DNA of 64,000 nucleotides, from assembly GCA_003168355.1 (NCBI GenBank), contig PMSQ01000071.1, positions 80,544-144,543 of the forward strand, written 5' to 3'. Source of the stretch: Acidobacteriaceae bacterium. GTDB lineage: Bacteria > Acidobacteriota > Terriglobia > Terriglobales > Acidobacteriaceae. The notes below the pieces were generated by a model. It had not been told where the DNA came from and did no database searches. It saw nothing but the letters and a program-made list of their open reading frames with translations. Positions 17,603 through 26,518 of the stretch are shown here, one piece after another. Position 1 is the stretch's first letter, and every line of letters starts with the position of its first letter. The translations under genes were made by a program, and so were the position numbers.

Positions 17603-19425
17603 GCCGGCGTCACCGCCATCGCGTCCTGCAGCGTGACGTTGATCACGCTATCGTCGGGGACTTCTCTTTCTTTCGGAAACCGAAGAGATAACACTCCGTT
17701 CCGGTTTTCTGTTTCTTCCATGCCCAGATCGGCAAACACCTGTCCCGAGGGAGCGTTGCGCGGCGTCTTCCGGTAATCAGCGTAGAAATCTTTTCCCGTT
17801 TCGGCGATATACCTGCGGATCACACTGGCCAGAAAGGCGTGTTCCACGCGCTTCGATTGAACGCGGCAACTGAACATCAGATCGGTCATGCGGGGCTCGC
17901 GGCGATCCACGATGGAAAAGCCGATCACCCCGTAGCTCCCAAAACGGTCCTGGCAGCTCAGCACAAAAGTATCCAGGTCCGGGTTCGAAAGCAGATTCCT
18001 CAGCACCTCGCGGTCATAGCGGTTCCCGGAAAAGTTCATCTGGTTGGTGCGTTGGGTCAGCTCGTGCGCGCGCTCCAGATTCTCTTCGGTCATGGGACGG
18101 ACCGTCAGTTGAATCTGGCAGTTCCGGAGAAACGCCATGTAGTCGTGGTTAAAACTCTGTGCCACCGTCTGCCGGCTCGCCTCCACTTGATAGAGCTTGC
18201 GCCGTTCCCGGCTCTCGGCCGTGACCGGAACTTTGCATTCGTCTCTTTCCGGCAGGGTAAGGTACTGGTCCGCGTTCAGAACTTGTACCTCGGGGCAGGC
18301 CGCCTTGATTTCTCCCAGTTCAAATTCAGAATCGTCGAGGAACAGAAAGCTGTCCAGGCCAAGGTTCAACTGCTGGGCAATCGCTTGGATGCCCTGGCTC
18401 TTGGGCTTCCAGGAGATTTGCGGACACAGAAAGTACTGGTCCAACTGAAAGCGCTTAATCACCTGGAGCGCATCTTCGGGATTGTTCTTGCTGGCAATCG
18501 AGTGCAGGATTCCGCGCCGGTCAAGCTCCTCGATGACCGCGGCGACGCCGCTCTTCAGCCGCAGCCGCTCGGCGCCGTCCTCGACCAATATGCCGTCCCA
18601 CAGTGTGTTATCCAGATCCCATACCACGCATTTGATTTTTTTTCCGGGCTTCTCCGTCTCGCCTGCCGTCTTGCTTTCCGCCAACTCCGTCACAAAGTCC
18701 ATCAGGCCAAAGTACAGCGTCGTCTCCCCCGCCTCATCGTTAGGGATAAGATCGATGCCAAAGGGTTGCTGGACATCGATCAACGCGGTAATGGCCTCCA
18801 TCGGAACCCGGATGCGGTGAAATCCCGGGGTCAGAGTGATCAGCTGTTGGAACGGCATCGTGGAGTGCTCCTCGGCCGCTCGCATGGTCAGCGATAGCTG
18901 CACGTCGTGCGCTTCCGGGTTGTAGCATTCCAGCAGAAAGCACGTCGGCAATTCCCGCCCGTTGGTGGGCGGGCTCGCCATCCTCTTCTTGAAGCCGTAC
19001 CGCTTCGTCGTGAGCTCGATCTTTACCAGAGACGGCAAGGGAAACCGCTGCAGCCCGCTTCCGATGCGATAGTCCCTTTTTTCCAGCCTTCCGGCTTGGT
19101 CCGCGGTATGCAAGCGGACGTTGCCGGGAGTCCACAGCTTTCCCCAGCGCTTGAAGCGGATCTTCAACAGGTAAGAGTTCGCGGCGGAGGGAGAGTCGAT
19201 TCTCACCATTCCGTCGGCGAATCTGCGGCATCTTCCGTCCTGCCGCGGACTGTAAAGGTCGCAGCTGGTATAGCAGGTTGGCCACACGCATTCCGTGCAG
19301 TGCTCGCCCCAGGGCAGAACCGTTCGCGACACGATCCGTTCCCGGAGGTCTTCGAACGAACGCAGCACTTCGTCCGGAACCTGCGCCGGGCTCTCCAATG
19401 CGTGATTTGCTTCTGTCTCGTACAT
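17599..19425 (-). CDS. FkbH-like HAD-IIIC protein with N-terminal cysteine-rich region
   Basis: A 608-residue protein. Residues 1-75 hold a cysteine cluster (HCTECVWPTCYTSC then GRC at 64-66) that could bind a metal. Residues 267-280 are VVWDLDNTLWDGIL, the HAD-IIIC motif of FkbH proteins, followed by a C-terminal GNAT-like half. FkbH proteins load a glyceryl or similar group from a phosphorylated precursor onto a carrier protein; the operon also has an ACP (4432-4689). ATG at 19425 is used because the open frame further upstream, to 20187, lies antiparallel-free but in another frame of the GT2 gene and reads as Arg/Gly-rich noise. Stop overlaps the deacetylase start (GTGA). Confidence 0.85.
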   Translation of the reverse strand: MYETEANHALESPAQVPDEVLRSFEDLRERIVSRTVLPWGEHCTECVWPTCYTSCDLYSPRQDGRCRRFADGMVRIDSPSAANSYLLKIRFKRWGKLWTPGNVRLHTADQAGRLEKRDYRIGSGLQRFPLPSLVKIELTTKRYGFKKRMASPPTNGRELPTCFLLECYNPEAHDVQLSLTMRAAEEHSTMPFQQLITLTPGFHRIRVPMEAITALIDVQQPFGIDLIPNDEAGETTLYFGLMDFVTELAESKTAGETEKPGKKIKCVVWDLDNTLWDGILVEDGAERLRLKSGVAAVIEELDRRGILHSIASKNNPEDALQVIKRFQLDQYFLCPQISWKPKSQGIQAIAQQLNLGLDSFLFLDDSEFELGEIKAACPEVQVLNADQYLTLPERDECKVPVTAESRERRKLYQVEASRQTVAQSFNHDYMAFLRNCQIQLTVRPMTEENLERAHELTQRTNQMNFSGNRYDREVLRNLLSNPDLDTFVLSCQDRFGSYGVIGFSIVDRREPRMTDLMFSCRVQSKRVEHAFLASVIRRYIAETGKDFYADYRKTPRNAPSGQVFADLGMEETENRNGVLSLRFPKEREVPDDSVINVTLQDAMAVTPA

Positions 19426-19472
19426 GGTGTGGCGGCGGTCTAGAAGATGCCAGGGTTGTTGATCGAATCGGC

Positions 19473-20573
19473 TTACGCGACTCTTCCGCTGGTTTCGAAC
19501 TGCTTGAACTTTGCCGCGCCTACCCATTGCAGGCAGGCCAGACTTCGCTTGAACCGCGCGGCCGTGTCGGGCCGCTGCGATGGCGAGCACAGATAGATGA
19601 AAGCCGAGCCCAGCAGCCGGAGAGAATGATGGATGGCAAACGCAACCAGGAAGCCCAGTTGCGCCAGCCCGCTGTGATGCTTCCGCCAGTATTGCCAGGT
19701 GGCGCGATACAGCTCCAGATAGAAGCGCACCGGCGCATTGGCGGAGCTCGCTCCGCCGTAGTGAATCGCCCCGGCGTCGGCGAAGAAAACGACTTGCTCC
19801 TGGGCCTTCCGGAAGCGGTAGGACCAATCCACATCTTCCCCGTACATGAAAAACTGCGGATCGAGCAGCCCGACTCGTTCGACCGCGCTGCGGCGGACCA
19901 GGACAAACCAGCCATTCAGCACTTCCACGGTCGCTGTCGTCTGGTGATCGAAGTCGGACATCAACATTCCCCCAAAAAAGCGAGACCGCTTGAACAGGGA
20001 GTCGAGTCCGAAGGCTCTGCAAAAGTTGTTCCAGACGGTGGGGAAACGCATGGTGGAGCGCCTTACCTCTCCGGTCGGCGCCAGCATCTTCGGTCCCAGC
20101 ATGCCCACCCCGGGATGCTCCGACAGGTAGCGGACCATGGGCGCAATGCAATCGTCCAGAAACTTGACATCCGAGTTCACCAGGCAAATGTATTCCGCCG
20201 AGCTTTGCGCGATCCCGATGTTGTTGGCCTTGGCGAAGCCATAATTTTCTGGGTTACGAATCAGCTTGAATTCGGGAAACATTTCCGCCACCAGTTCCGG
20301 CGTTCCGTCGGTGGAAGCGTTGTCGACCACGATCACTTCCGAGCACACCGCCTCGCAATGCTCCCGCAAGGACCCGAGACACTCCATCACGTATTGTTTC
20401 GCGTTCCACACCACGATGACCACCGCGACTTGTGCCGGCGCAGTCTGCGGCCGCGGCCACAGCAGTGGACCTGGATTAGATTGGGCTACCATCTTTGATA
20501 TCTGATTGGACATCTGCTTTGACGTCGAAAAACTCAATCGTCGAAATTGCAGTTCACTCTGATCCCACCTCAC
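19473..20573 (-). CDS. Glycosyltransferase family 2, rhamnosyltransferase-like
   Basis: The 366-residue protein contains VAVVIVVWNAKQYVMECLGS, EVIVVDNASTDGT and ENYGFAKANNIGI, the pattern of WbbL-type GT2 rhamnosyl/mannosyltransferases, and later FMYGEDVDWSYR, which carries the catalytic acidic motif. It adds a sugar to the growing lipid-linked unit. GTG at 20573 overlaps the upstream stop as GTGA, like other joints in this operon; ATG at 20513 is the alternative. Confidence 0.9.
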   Translation of the reverse strand: MRWDQSELQFRRLSFSTSKQMSNQISKMVAQSNPGPLLWPRPQTAPAQVAVVIVVWNAKQYVMECLGSLREHCEAVCSEVIVVDNASTDGTPELVAEMFPEFKLIRNPENYGFAKANNIGIAQSSAEYICLVNSDVKFLDDCIAPMVRYLSEHPGVGMLGPKMLAPTGEVRRSTMRFPTVWNNFCRAFGLDSLFKRSRFFGGMLMSDFDHQTTATVEVLNGWFVLVRRSAVERVGLLDPQFFMYGEDVDWSYRFRKAQEQVVFFADAGAIHYGGASSANAPVRFYLELYRATWQYWRKHHSGLAQLGFLVAFAIHHSLRLLGSAFIYLCSPSQRPDTAARFKRSLACLQWVGAAKFKQFETSGRVA

Positions 20574-21655
20574 CCCACGTGCCGGTACAGGGCCCGGCCG
20601 GCCAACGAAAGGACGCCAGGCTGCATGTGCGAGAGCAGGTACTTTGCCACTCTGGATTTCCAGCTCGAGCCAGAGGTCTCAAACATGTGGCCAATACCGT
20701 CCGAAAGGCCGTACCTCGAATAGGTCAGGCTGGACTGCGTCGCTCCCCACCGCTTCTTAAAAGTGATGAGCCCAAGTTGCGCCGCTTCCGTCCGCCCGAA
20801 GTCGAAGAAATGCAATCCCGAGGCTTTCGCCTCCTGGATGGCTCGCCACAGCAGCAAATGGATGCTGCCCAGATGGTTGAATCGGGAGTCGCTGCCGCCG
20901 TACTTGTACACCAGAGTGTCCTTGTGGCGAATGGTGACCATCGCCGCCACCGGCCGCTCGCCCTGAAACGCCACCCTAATCTTGAGGGCATCCCCGAAGC
21001 CGTCGATCAGATGAACGAACCACTTCCGGGGCTGCGGCGGCCGATGGTGCCGCTGCCGCGTAAGGGTATGAAGCCGGTAGAAATAGTCCAGCAGTTCTTC
21101 CGTGGAGCCTTCGCGATATCGCAGACCCTCCCGCTCCGCCCGCAGAATTTTCCGCTGCGTCGAATTCTTGTGGCAGTTGCGGAACAGCGTATCGATGTCA
21201 GGCCCGAGATCGAGTTGATGAAAGCAGTAGGGTATGGCCGCGTGCGCCAGCTCGGTAACCATTCCGCGCCCTTGCAGAGGGCGCATTTCTATGTAACGCC
21301 ATCGTCCGGCGCGGGATTCCTGCTCCAGAGCAAGCGTGATGCTCGCCATATCCTCGGGGGTGTCCACCAGCGGCTCGCAGTGATCCGAGAAGGGCAGAGA
21401 AACCAATCGCCGCCCGGTCAGCCAGCTTTCCACCCGGCAAAACACCATGCCGTTCTCCAGGCTCTGGCCGGCCGCAGACGTGGTATAGGCAATCGGCTGG
21501 TATCCGTAGGTGCGGGAAAGCGCCGCCAGCCATGCCGAGGAGTGGAAGACAGAGGCGCGGGGATGTCTGCGCACAAATTCTTCCCAGCGAAGATCCTTCA
21601 GCGGTTCGATGCAATAACAGTGGGTCACACTCGCCTCGGCGGTCGTAGATGTCAC
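20570..21655 (-). CDS. FemAB/GNAT-family protein of EPS operon
   Basis: The 361-residue protein resembles the FemAB-like proteins associated with XrtA/PEP-CTERM EPS operons: HPRASVFHSSAWLAALSRTYGY at the start, LPFSDHCEPLVD, and a second GNAT half with AAMVTIRHKDTLVYKYGGSD and FDFGRTEAAQLGLITFKKRW. FemAB proteins transfer aminoacyl groups; the EPS versions are of unproven function. It starts at GTG 21655, about 106 bases after the sugar transferase. Confidence 0.83.
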   Translation of the reverse strand: MTSTTAEASVTHCYCIEPLKDLRWEEFVRRHPRASVFHSSAWLAALSRTYGYQPIAYTTSAAGQSLENGMVFCRVESWLTGRRLVSLPFSDHCEPLVDTPEDMASITLALEQESRAGRWRYIEMRPLQGRGMVTELAHAAIPYCFHQLDLGPDIDTLFRNCHKNSTQRKILRAEREGLRYREGSTEELLDYFYRLHTLTRQRHHRPPQPRKWFVHLIDGFGDALKIRVAFQGERPVAAMVTIRHKDTLVYKYGGSDSRFNHLGSIHLLLWRAIQEAKASGLHFFDFGRTEAAQLGLITFKKRWGATQSSLTYSRYGLSDGIGHMFETSGSSWKSRVAKYLLSHMQPGVLSLAGRALYRHVG

Positions 21656-21761
21656 ATCCGCCGGGCTCAGGCGTTCAAGTGCAGGGGTCGGTGTCAGGGT
21701 TTCCTCTCCTCAACTGCTAGTGGTGCTGCAAATATCAAACTCGCGGGGAACGGCTTGCCGG

Positions 21762-22970
21762 CTAAAAGGCATCATCGCTGAATAAGGCTCCAGGGGTTTG
21801 CGCCAGGATTTGCAGGTCCAGCCACAAAGACCAGGTCCGCACGTACTGCAGGTCCAGACGCACCATATCGTCAAAGCGCACCCGGCTGCGTCCCTTCACC
21901 TGCCACAGACCGGTGATGCCCGGCTTCACCTCGAGCACCCGGCGGCGATGCCAAAGGTCATATTCATGGCATTCATAAGCGATCGGCGGTCTCGGCCCGA
22001 CCAGCGACATATCCCCGCGCAATACATTAATAAATTGCGGGAGTTCGTCCAGGCTCGTCCGGCGTAGAAGCGATCCGATCTTCGTGATGCGAGGGTCGTT
22101 GGTCATCTTGTAAACCGACCGGCTTCCCCCCTCCGCCCGGCCATCGTGATCGCCTTTGATGACGCGCTTCATGAACTCCTGATGGATCTTGCGGTCATTG
22201 TTCGCATACATGGAACGGAACTTGAGGAAAGTGAAAGATTTGCCGAATTGGCCGAGGCGCTCCTGCCGGAAAAGAATCGGCCCCCGGGAACTGAGCCTGA
22301 CCAGCACCGCTACCGCCAGAAAAACTGGAGATAACAGAACCAGCGCGGCCGCGCTGCCCAGGATGTCCATGCCCCGCTTTACCATGCGGCCGAATTTCTG
22401 GGCTCGGTTGCGGTTGGCAAAGTCCGGATAGAGAGTCGGGTTGCCGTGGGTATTCTCCTGATCCCAGGTCTCCGGGAAAACGTGCATGGAAATGCTGACT
22501 TGGCTGAATTTATCGAGGCTCAGGTTGTTGCGCAGGGTCTCGCTGACCCGGCTCATCATGACGCCCACGATCGACTCCCGCTCCTCGGCGCTGATGTCGG
22601 TAAACATCACCCCTACGATCGAATGGTTCTTGTACCAGCCGGTCACATCGGTCTCCCGCGTGGCCAACGACAAGGCGGACAATATGTTCGACAGCACTTT
22701 TCCGGTTTTGTCGGAGGGCAGGCAGTCTCCGGCGTCGAGCAGCATGAGCAGGAAGGGCTGCCCCGAGCGCTCCGTCCGCTTTCTCTCGAGCCCAATCATG
22801 CGGTGAAAAGGCTCTTCACTCAACACGCCGAAGGTCGGACCCGGGATGGGCCGAACCTGCGGAGAAGTCACCGACGCATTCGATCGACTTAACTTCACAA
22901 CTTGTCTCCCTGCCGCTGCTCCGCCTTGGTCCGAGGAAGCAACGAACGAGTTAGCAATTAGTCTGGACAT
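21762..22970 (-). CDS. Priming polyprenyl-phosphate sugar transferase with degenerate N-terminal GGDEF-like domain
   Basis: A 402-residue fusion. Residues about 45-165 form a GGDEF-like domain in which the signature is lost (GWYKNHS stands where RYGGDEF would be), so it is not a cyclase. A transmembrane helix (GSAAALVLLSPVFLAVAVLV) and the bacterial sugar transferase domain follow, with LRRTSLDELPQFINVLRG and MSLVGPRPP. The domain transfers a sugar-1-phosphate to undecaprenyl phosphate and starts EPS repeat synthesis. ATG at 22970 was chosen; an extension to 23054 overlaps the aspartokinase gene. The N-terminal domain is nearly repeated as a stand-alone gene at 25866-26396. Confidence 0.9.
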   Translation of the reverse strand: MSRLIANSFVASSDQGGAAAGRQVVKLSRSNASVTSPQVRPIPGPTFGVLSEEPFHRMIGLERKRTERSGQPFLLMLLDAGDCLPSDKTGKVLSNILSALSLATRETDVTGWYKNHSIVGVMFTDISAEERESIVGVMMSRVSETLRNNLSLDKFSQVSISMHVFPETWDQENTHGNPTLYPDFANRNRAQKFGRMVKRGMDILGSAAALVLLSPVFLAVAVLVRLSSRGPILFRQERLGQFGKSFTFLKFRSMYANNDRKIHQEFMKRVIKGDHDGRAEGGSRSVYKMTNDPRITKIGSLLRRTSLDELPQFINVLRGDMSLVGPRPPIAYECHEYDLWHRRRVLEVKPGITGLWQVKGRSRVRFDDMVRLDLQYVRTWSLWLDLQILAQTPGALFSDDAF

Positions 22971-23011
22971 TCGGATAATGTGCGGGGGGAGGGACGAAAC
23001 CTTAGTGTTGT

Positions 23012-24637
23012 CTATTGTTCCTGATTGGGGCGGCCGGTCGCGACCGGCTCCCACGGTTGATAGTAGTTCTCATCCTCGTCGCTGGCGGCGCTACCGGCGG
23101 CGGTGGCCAGGTGCCGGGGGTTTCCCAGCCGGAATTCCTGATGGAGGCTGGCCAGCGTCGTTTTCACGTCCTGCTTCGCCACCACAAAAGAAAAGGTGCA
23201 CTCCGAAGAGCCTTGTGCGATCGCTATGATGTTCACGTTTTCCCGGTCCAGCGCTGCGAACGTACGGCCCACCACTCCGGGAACCGATCTCATGTTCTGA
23301 CCGACTACCGTAACCATGGCAACGGTTGGGTCGAGGGCGATATGTTTCGCGGGTTCATGCGCCAGATCGTGGGCAAATTCATGCCGCAACGCCTCCACCA
23401 TGCCCTTGCCGAGCGCCGAGGCAATGACCAGGCACAGGTCGTTTTGTGAAGAGGCTTGCGAAATCAGCAGCACATCGGCTCGCACCGCCGCCGTGGTGCG
23501 GAAGGTGCGGCCCAGTACATCCTGCACTCCGGCCAAGCCGGGCCCGCCGACCGTGATCAGGGCCACCTCGTTGAGGGCGGTCAGCGCCTTTACTCCGGCA
23601 GCGCTCGCCGGTCCGCTCGGCGTAATCTTCGTTCCCGGCCGTTCCGGAGCGAAGGTGTTGCGGATCCAAAGCGGAATGCCGCATTGCATTACGGCACGAA
23701 GGGTTTTCGGATGCAGCACCTTGGCGCCAAAGTAGGCGAGTTCTGCCGCCTCGCGATAGGAAATCTCCGGGATCGTTCGCCCCCCGGTCACCAGGCGCGG
23801 GTCGGCGGTCTGCAGGCCGTCGACATCGGTCCAGATGATGACTTCGTCCGCCGTCAAGGCCGCTCCCAGGATGGTCGCCGAATAATCCGAGCCCCCGCGC
23901 CCCAGAGTTGTGAGTATGCCGTCCGTCGTGGCTCCGATGAAACCGGTTACCACCGGGACGATGTCCAGCTCCAAAAGCGGGCGCAGACCACTATGGCAGC
24001 GCTCCCGCGTCAGATCCATAAACGGGTCGGCGGCTCCGTGGCAGGAGTCGGTGACGACAAGTTCCGTGGCTTCGATCGCTTCGCTGGCCACTCCGCACTC
24101 GGCAAGCGCCGCGGCCACGAGAGGGGCGGAAAGCCGCTCCCCCAGACTCGAGATGGCATCGCGGGTGCGCGGAGTCAACTCGCCGAGCAGCATCGTGCCC
24201 CGGCACAGCCGGTCGCCCTCTTGCAACAACTCCTCTACCTTCCGGTTGATCGAGCTCCGCTCCGCGCTCGAATGGATCAATGCGTCGGCGGCCGCGTCGT
24301 GCTGCCGGCGCAGCTCCGCCAGAATCGCCGCGACCCGCTGGTAATCGCCTGCCTCGGCCTGGCTGGCGGCCGCCACCAGCTGGTTGGTCACGCCGCTCAT
24401 CGCCGAGACCACCACCACCACGTGACTCTCACGCGCGGCGCTGCGGATAATTTCCACAACCTTTCCGATCGAGCCCGCATCGCCCACCGACGTCCCGCCA
24501 AACTTCATGATGCGAATGGGTTTCCTTAGATTGCGGCGCACCTCGCCGTTAACCGGCGCGGGAGCCGGCTGATGCTGCAGAAAGTGCCGGCTGTGCAAGC
24601 CGTTGCGCATGGGACGATTATTCATAGAAGTTGTCAT
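23012..24637 (-). CDS. Aspartate kinase
   Basis: The 541-residue protein phosphorylates the beta-carboxyl of aspartate, the first step toward lysine, threonine and methionine. The KFGGTSVGD kinase motif is at residues 45-53, TTLGRGGSDYSA is in the middle, and the C-terminal part has the paired ACT domains (VALITVGGPGLAGVQ and VAMVTVVGQNMRSVPG), the usual site of feedback control. It carries a 44-residue N-terminal extension not typical of the family; internal ATGs are alternatives. ATG at 24637 overlaps the ATP-grasp stop by ATGA. Its location inside an EPS operon is unusual. Confidence 0.92.
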   Translation of the reverse strand: MTTSMNNRPMRNGLHSRHFLQHQPAPAPVNGEVRRNLRKPIRIMKFGGTSVGDAGSIGKVVEIIRSAARESHVVVVVSAMSGVTNQLVAAASQAEAGDYQRVAAILAELRRQHDAAADALIHSSAERSSINRKVEELLQEGDRLCRGTMLLGELTPRTRDAISSLGERLSAPLVAAALAECGVASEAIEATELVVTDSCHGAADPFMDLTRERCHSGLRPLLELDIVPVVTGFIGATTDGILTTLGRGGSDYSATILGAALTADEVIIWTDVDGLQTADPRLVTGGRTIPEISYREAAELAYFGAKVLHPKTLRAVMQCGIPLWIRNTFAPERPGTKITPSGPASAAGVKALTALNEVALITVGGPGLAGVQDVLGRTFRTTAAVRADVLLISQASSQNDLCLVIASALGKGMVEALRHEFAHDLAHEPAKHIALDPTVAMVTVVGQNMRSVPGVVGRTFAALDRENVNIIAIAQGSSECTFSFVVAKQDVKTTLASLHQEFRLGNPRHLATAAGSAASDEDENYYQPWEPVATGRPNQEQ

Positions 24638-25869
24638 ACCCGTGGCACGCGGACCGGCGATAGACTTTGCGCCGGATCTTTTCTGGAGTGGCGGAGCGTC
24701 GGCTTCCAGCGTCTCCCCACGCAGGCCCGAATCAACGCCGGTTCTTCCCAGGGAACGTCGTGATAGCCCGAGGTCAGAAACGGGCTTGCGGGATCCCTCA
24801 TCCACTCTTGCGGGAACAGCGTAATCAGGTCGCTCTCCGTCACCTTGGGGGCTGCGTGCAAGGTTTCCCCGGACAGAGCGCAGTACAAAGCCGCGGGCAA
24901 GTCGCGTCCCGCGCCCAGCGCCAGGTGTCCAACCTGGGTCGCCCGAGGATTGATTTCGATCAGGTGCGCGTTTCCGGTGTCCGCCTCCAGCATGAAATCG
25001 AAGCCGTGCAGGCCGGAAAGATTCAACTGGCGCGCCATCTTTTCGGCGGCGTCGGCCATTTCAGCATTCTCGATCAAGCGCAATACGCTCGACGGTCCCG
25101 CCGCATCCCGCTTGTTGATCACTTCGAAATGAAGGCTGGCCAGGACATTACCCTGCCAGGCGGCGACCGCGCTGGTGGCTTCGCGCCCCGCCACAAATTC
25201 CTGGGCATTCACCACATGTCGCTGGCGCCGCAGCGCAGACCAGACCAGCGTCTTGTCCTGGTCGATCAGAGCCCGTTTGACCGCCCGAGCCAAAAGAGGA
25301 GGAGCTTGCAGAGCGCGAAAAGCCTGTTCGGCCTCTTCGAGCGTCCGGACGACGCGCACGCCGTCGCCACCGGAAGTGCCGTTCGCTTTCAGCACGGTCG
25401 GGAACCCGGTGTGGGCGGCCCATTTCCGGAGATCCTCGAGGTTTGCGAGGACCCCGGTTCGGGGAGCGCGGATACCGGCCTTGCAGGCCAGATTCATAAA
25501 GGCGGTTCTGGCATAGACCACAGGGAAACTTTCCGGAGCACCGAGCGAACGCTCGATCAGCGCGCAGGTCGAACGTCCGGCTTCCCCGCATCGCCGCTGC
25601 TCGTCGTAAAGCCGGTGCAGGTGTCCGGTGGCCAGATCGTCGCCCGGAAGGATGAATACCGGCTTCGTCGCCGCCACCGCATCCGCGAACGAGCGCAACG
25701 GCATCAGGCCCCGGTAGGGATGAGTTTGGCGCACCGCGCTCATCTGGCGCAGGGGATGTCGAGCCGGACAGACCGCGTCCACGGTGCATCCCGCACTGGC
25801 CAGAGCCATCGCCAGCCGGGCCGTCGGAAACCAGCGCGACGTCGTGGCAATCAGGACGGTTGGCTTCAC
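24634..25869 (-). CDS. ATP-grasp domain protein
   Basis: The 411-residue protein has the ATP-grasp layout: an N-terminal Rossmann-like domain (VLIATTSRWFPTARLAMAL), then FPTVLKANGTSGGDGVRVV (ATP-binding loop), and near the end LHGFDFMLEADTGNAHLIEINPRATQ with the Mg-binding Glu and Asn. ATP-grasp enzymes join a carboxylate to an amine or thiol through an acyl phosphate. GTG at 25869 overlaps the upstream stop (GTGA) and the stop overlaps the aspartokinase start, so all three are coupled. The substrate is unknown; an amino-acid decoration of the EPS is one possibility. Confidence 0.85.
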   Translation of the reverse strand: MKPTVLIATTSRWFPTARLAMALASAGCTVDAVCPARHPLRQMSAVRQTHPYRGLMPLRSFADAVAATKPVFILPGDDLATGHLHRLYDEQRRCGEAGRSTCALIERSLGAPESFPVVYARTAFMNLACKAGIRAPRTGVLANLEDLRKWAAHTGFPTVLKANGTSGGDGVRVVRTLEEAEQAFRALQAPPLLARAVKRALIDQDKTLVWSALRRQRHVVNAQEFVAGREATSAVAAWQGNVLASLHFEVINKRDAAGPSSVLRLIENAEMADAAEKMARQLNLSGLHGFDFMLEADTGNAHLIEINPRATQVGHLALGAGRDLPAALYCALSGETLHAAPKVTESDLITLFPQEWMRDPASPFLTSGYHDVPWEEPALIRACVGRRWKPTLRHSRKDPAQSLSPVRVPRV

Positions 25870-26396
25870 CGTTGTACCAGTCTCCCCTCTTCGTCACGCG
25901 TTGCCAGATCGGGATACAACGATGGAGTGCCGGGCATGGGCGCAGTTTGCTCCTCCCGGTCTTCGGGAAAGAGATGGAAGGAAATGCTCACCTGGTTGAA
26001 TTGCCGCGAACTCAGACGGCTGCGCAGGGCTTCGCTCACCCGCGTCATCACCGTGGTCACAATCGAACTTCGGTCCTCGACGGTGATTTCCGTGAACATC
26101 ACGCCCACCACGCAATCGTCTTTGTACCAGCCCGTCACATCCGTCTCCCGGGTGGTCGCGGCCAGGGCGGAGAGTATTTTCTTCAGAGCTTCTCCGTTTT
26201 TTTCGAAGGGAAAATGGTTTTCCATTTCGATCAGCATCAGCACGGACGGCTTGCGCGAGCGTTCGGCCCGCTTTCTTTCATGCCAGATCACACGCAGGAA
26301 GCCTTCCTCCCGCAAAGTACCGCAGCCTGCGGCCGACGCCGGTTCGGCCGGATGCGGACTCAGAGCTTTAGACAGATTGGAGCGCCGTACGTTCAT
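25866..26396 (-). CDS. Stand-alone degenerate GGDEF-like protein
   Basis: A 176-residue protein almost co-linear with the N-terminal domain of the sugar transferase at 21762-22970: both have HERKRAER/LERKRTER, LSALxxxTRETDVTGWYK, VGVMFT and SRxFNQVSISxHLFPE-type segments. It ends where that protein enters its membrane helix. The GGDEF signature is replaced by YKDDC. It probably binds a partner or regulates the priming transferase; no catalytic role can be supported. ATG at 26396 has GGAGG six bases upstream. Confidence 0.75.
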   Translation of the reverse strand: MNVRRSNLSKALSPHPAEPASAAGCGTLREEGFLRVIWHERKRAERSRKPSVLMLIEMENHFPFEKNGEALKKILSALAATTRETDVTGWYKDDCVVGVMFTEITVEDRSSIVTTVMTRVSEALRSRLSSRQFNQVSISFHLFPEDREEQTAPMPGTPSLYPDLATRDEEGRLVQR

Positions 26397-26518
26397 TGAT
26401 TCCCTCCGCCTGGTTTGCCTCTTCAAGAACAGGGCCAGTGAATTGGCAAACGGCTTTGTGTGTTTCGCGTGGGGGATAGGCAGAACCTGAAGGCGTTACC
26501 CGCCTTGCTTACGATCAC

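Noticed and set aside
17839-18897. 352-residue plus-strand frame opposite fkbH
   Set aside because: Antisense to a gene with clear HAD motifs; no domain signals of its own.
19426-20187. N-terminal extension of the fkbH frame
   Set aside because: It overlaps the GT2 gene in a different frame and reads as low-complexity Arg/Gly-rich sequence; ATG 19425 gives a normal FkbH start.
24667-26490. 607-residue plus-strand open frame opposite the ATP-grasp and GGDEF-like genes
   Set aside because: It lies antisense to three well-supported, mutually overlapping genes and its product is Arg/Gly/Pro-rich with no recognisable domain; it is a GC-rich shadow.
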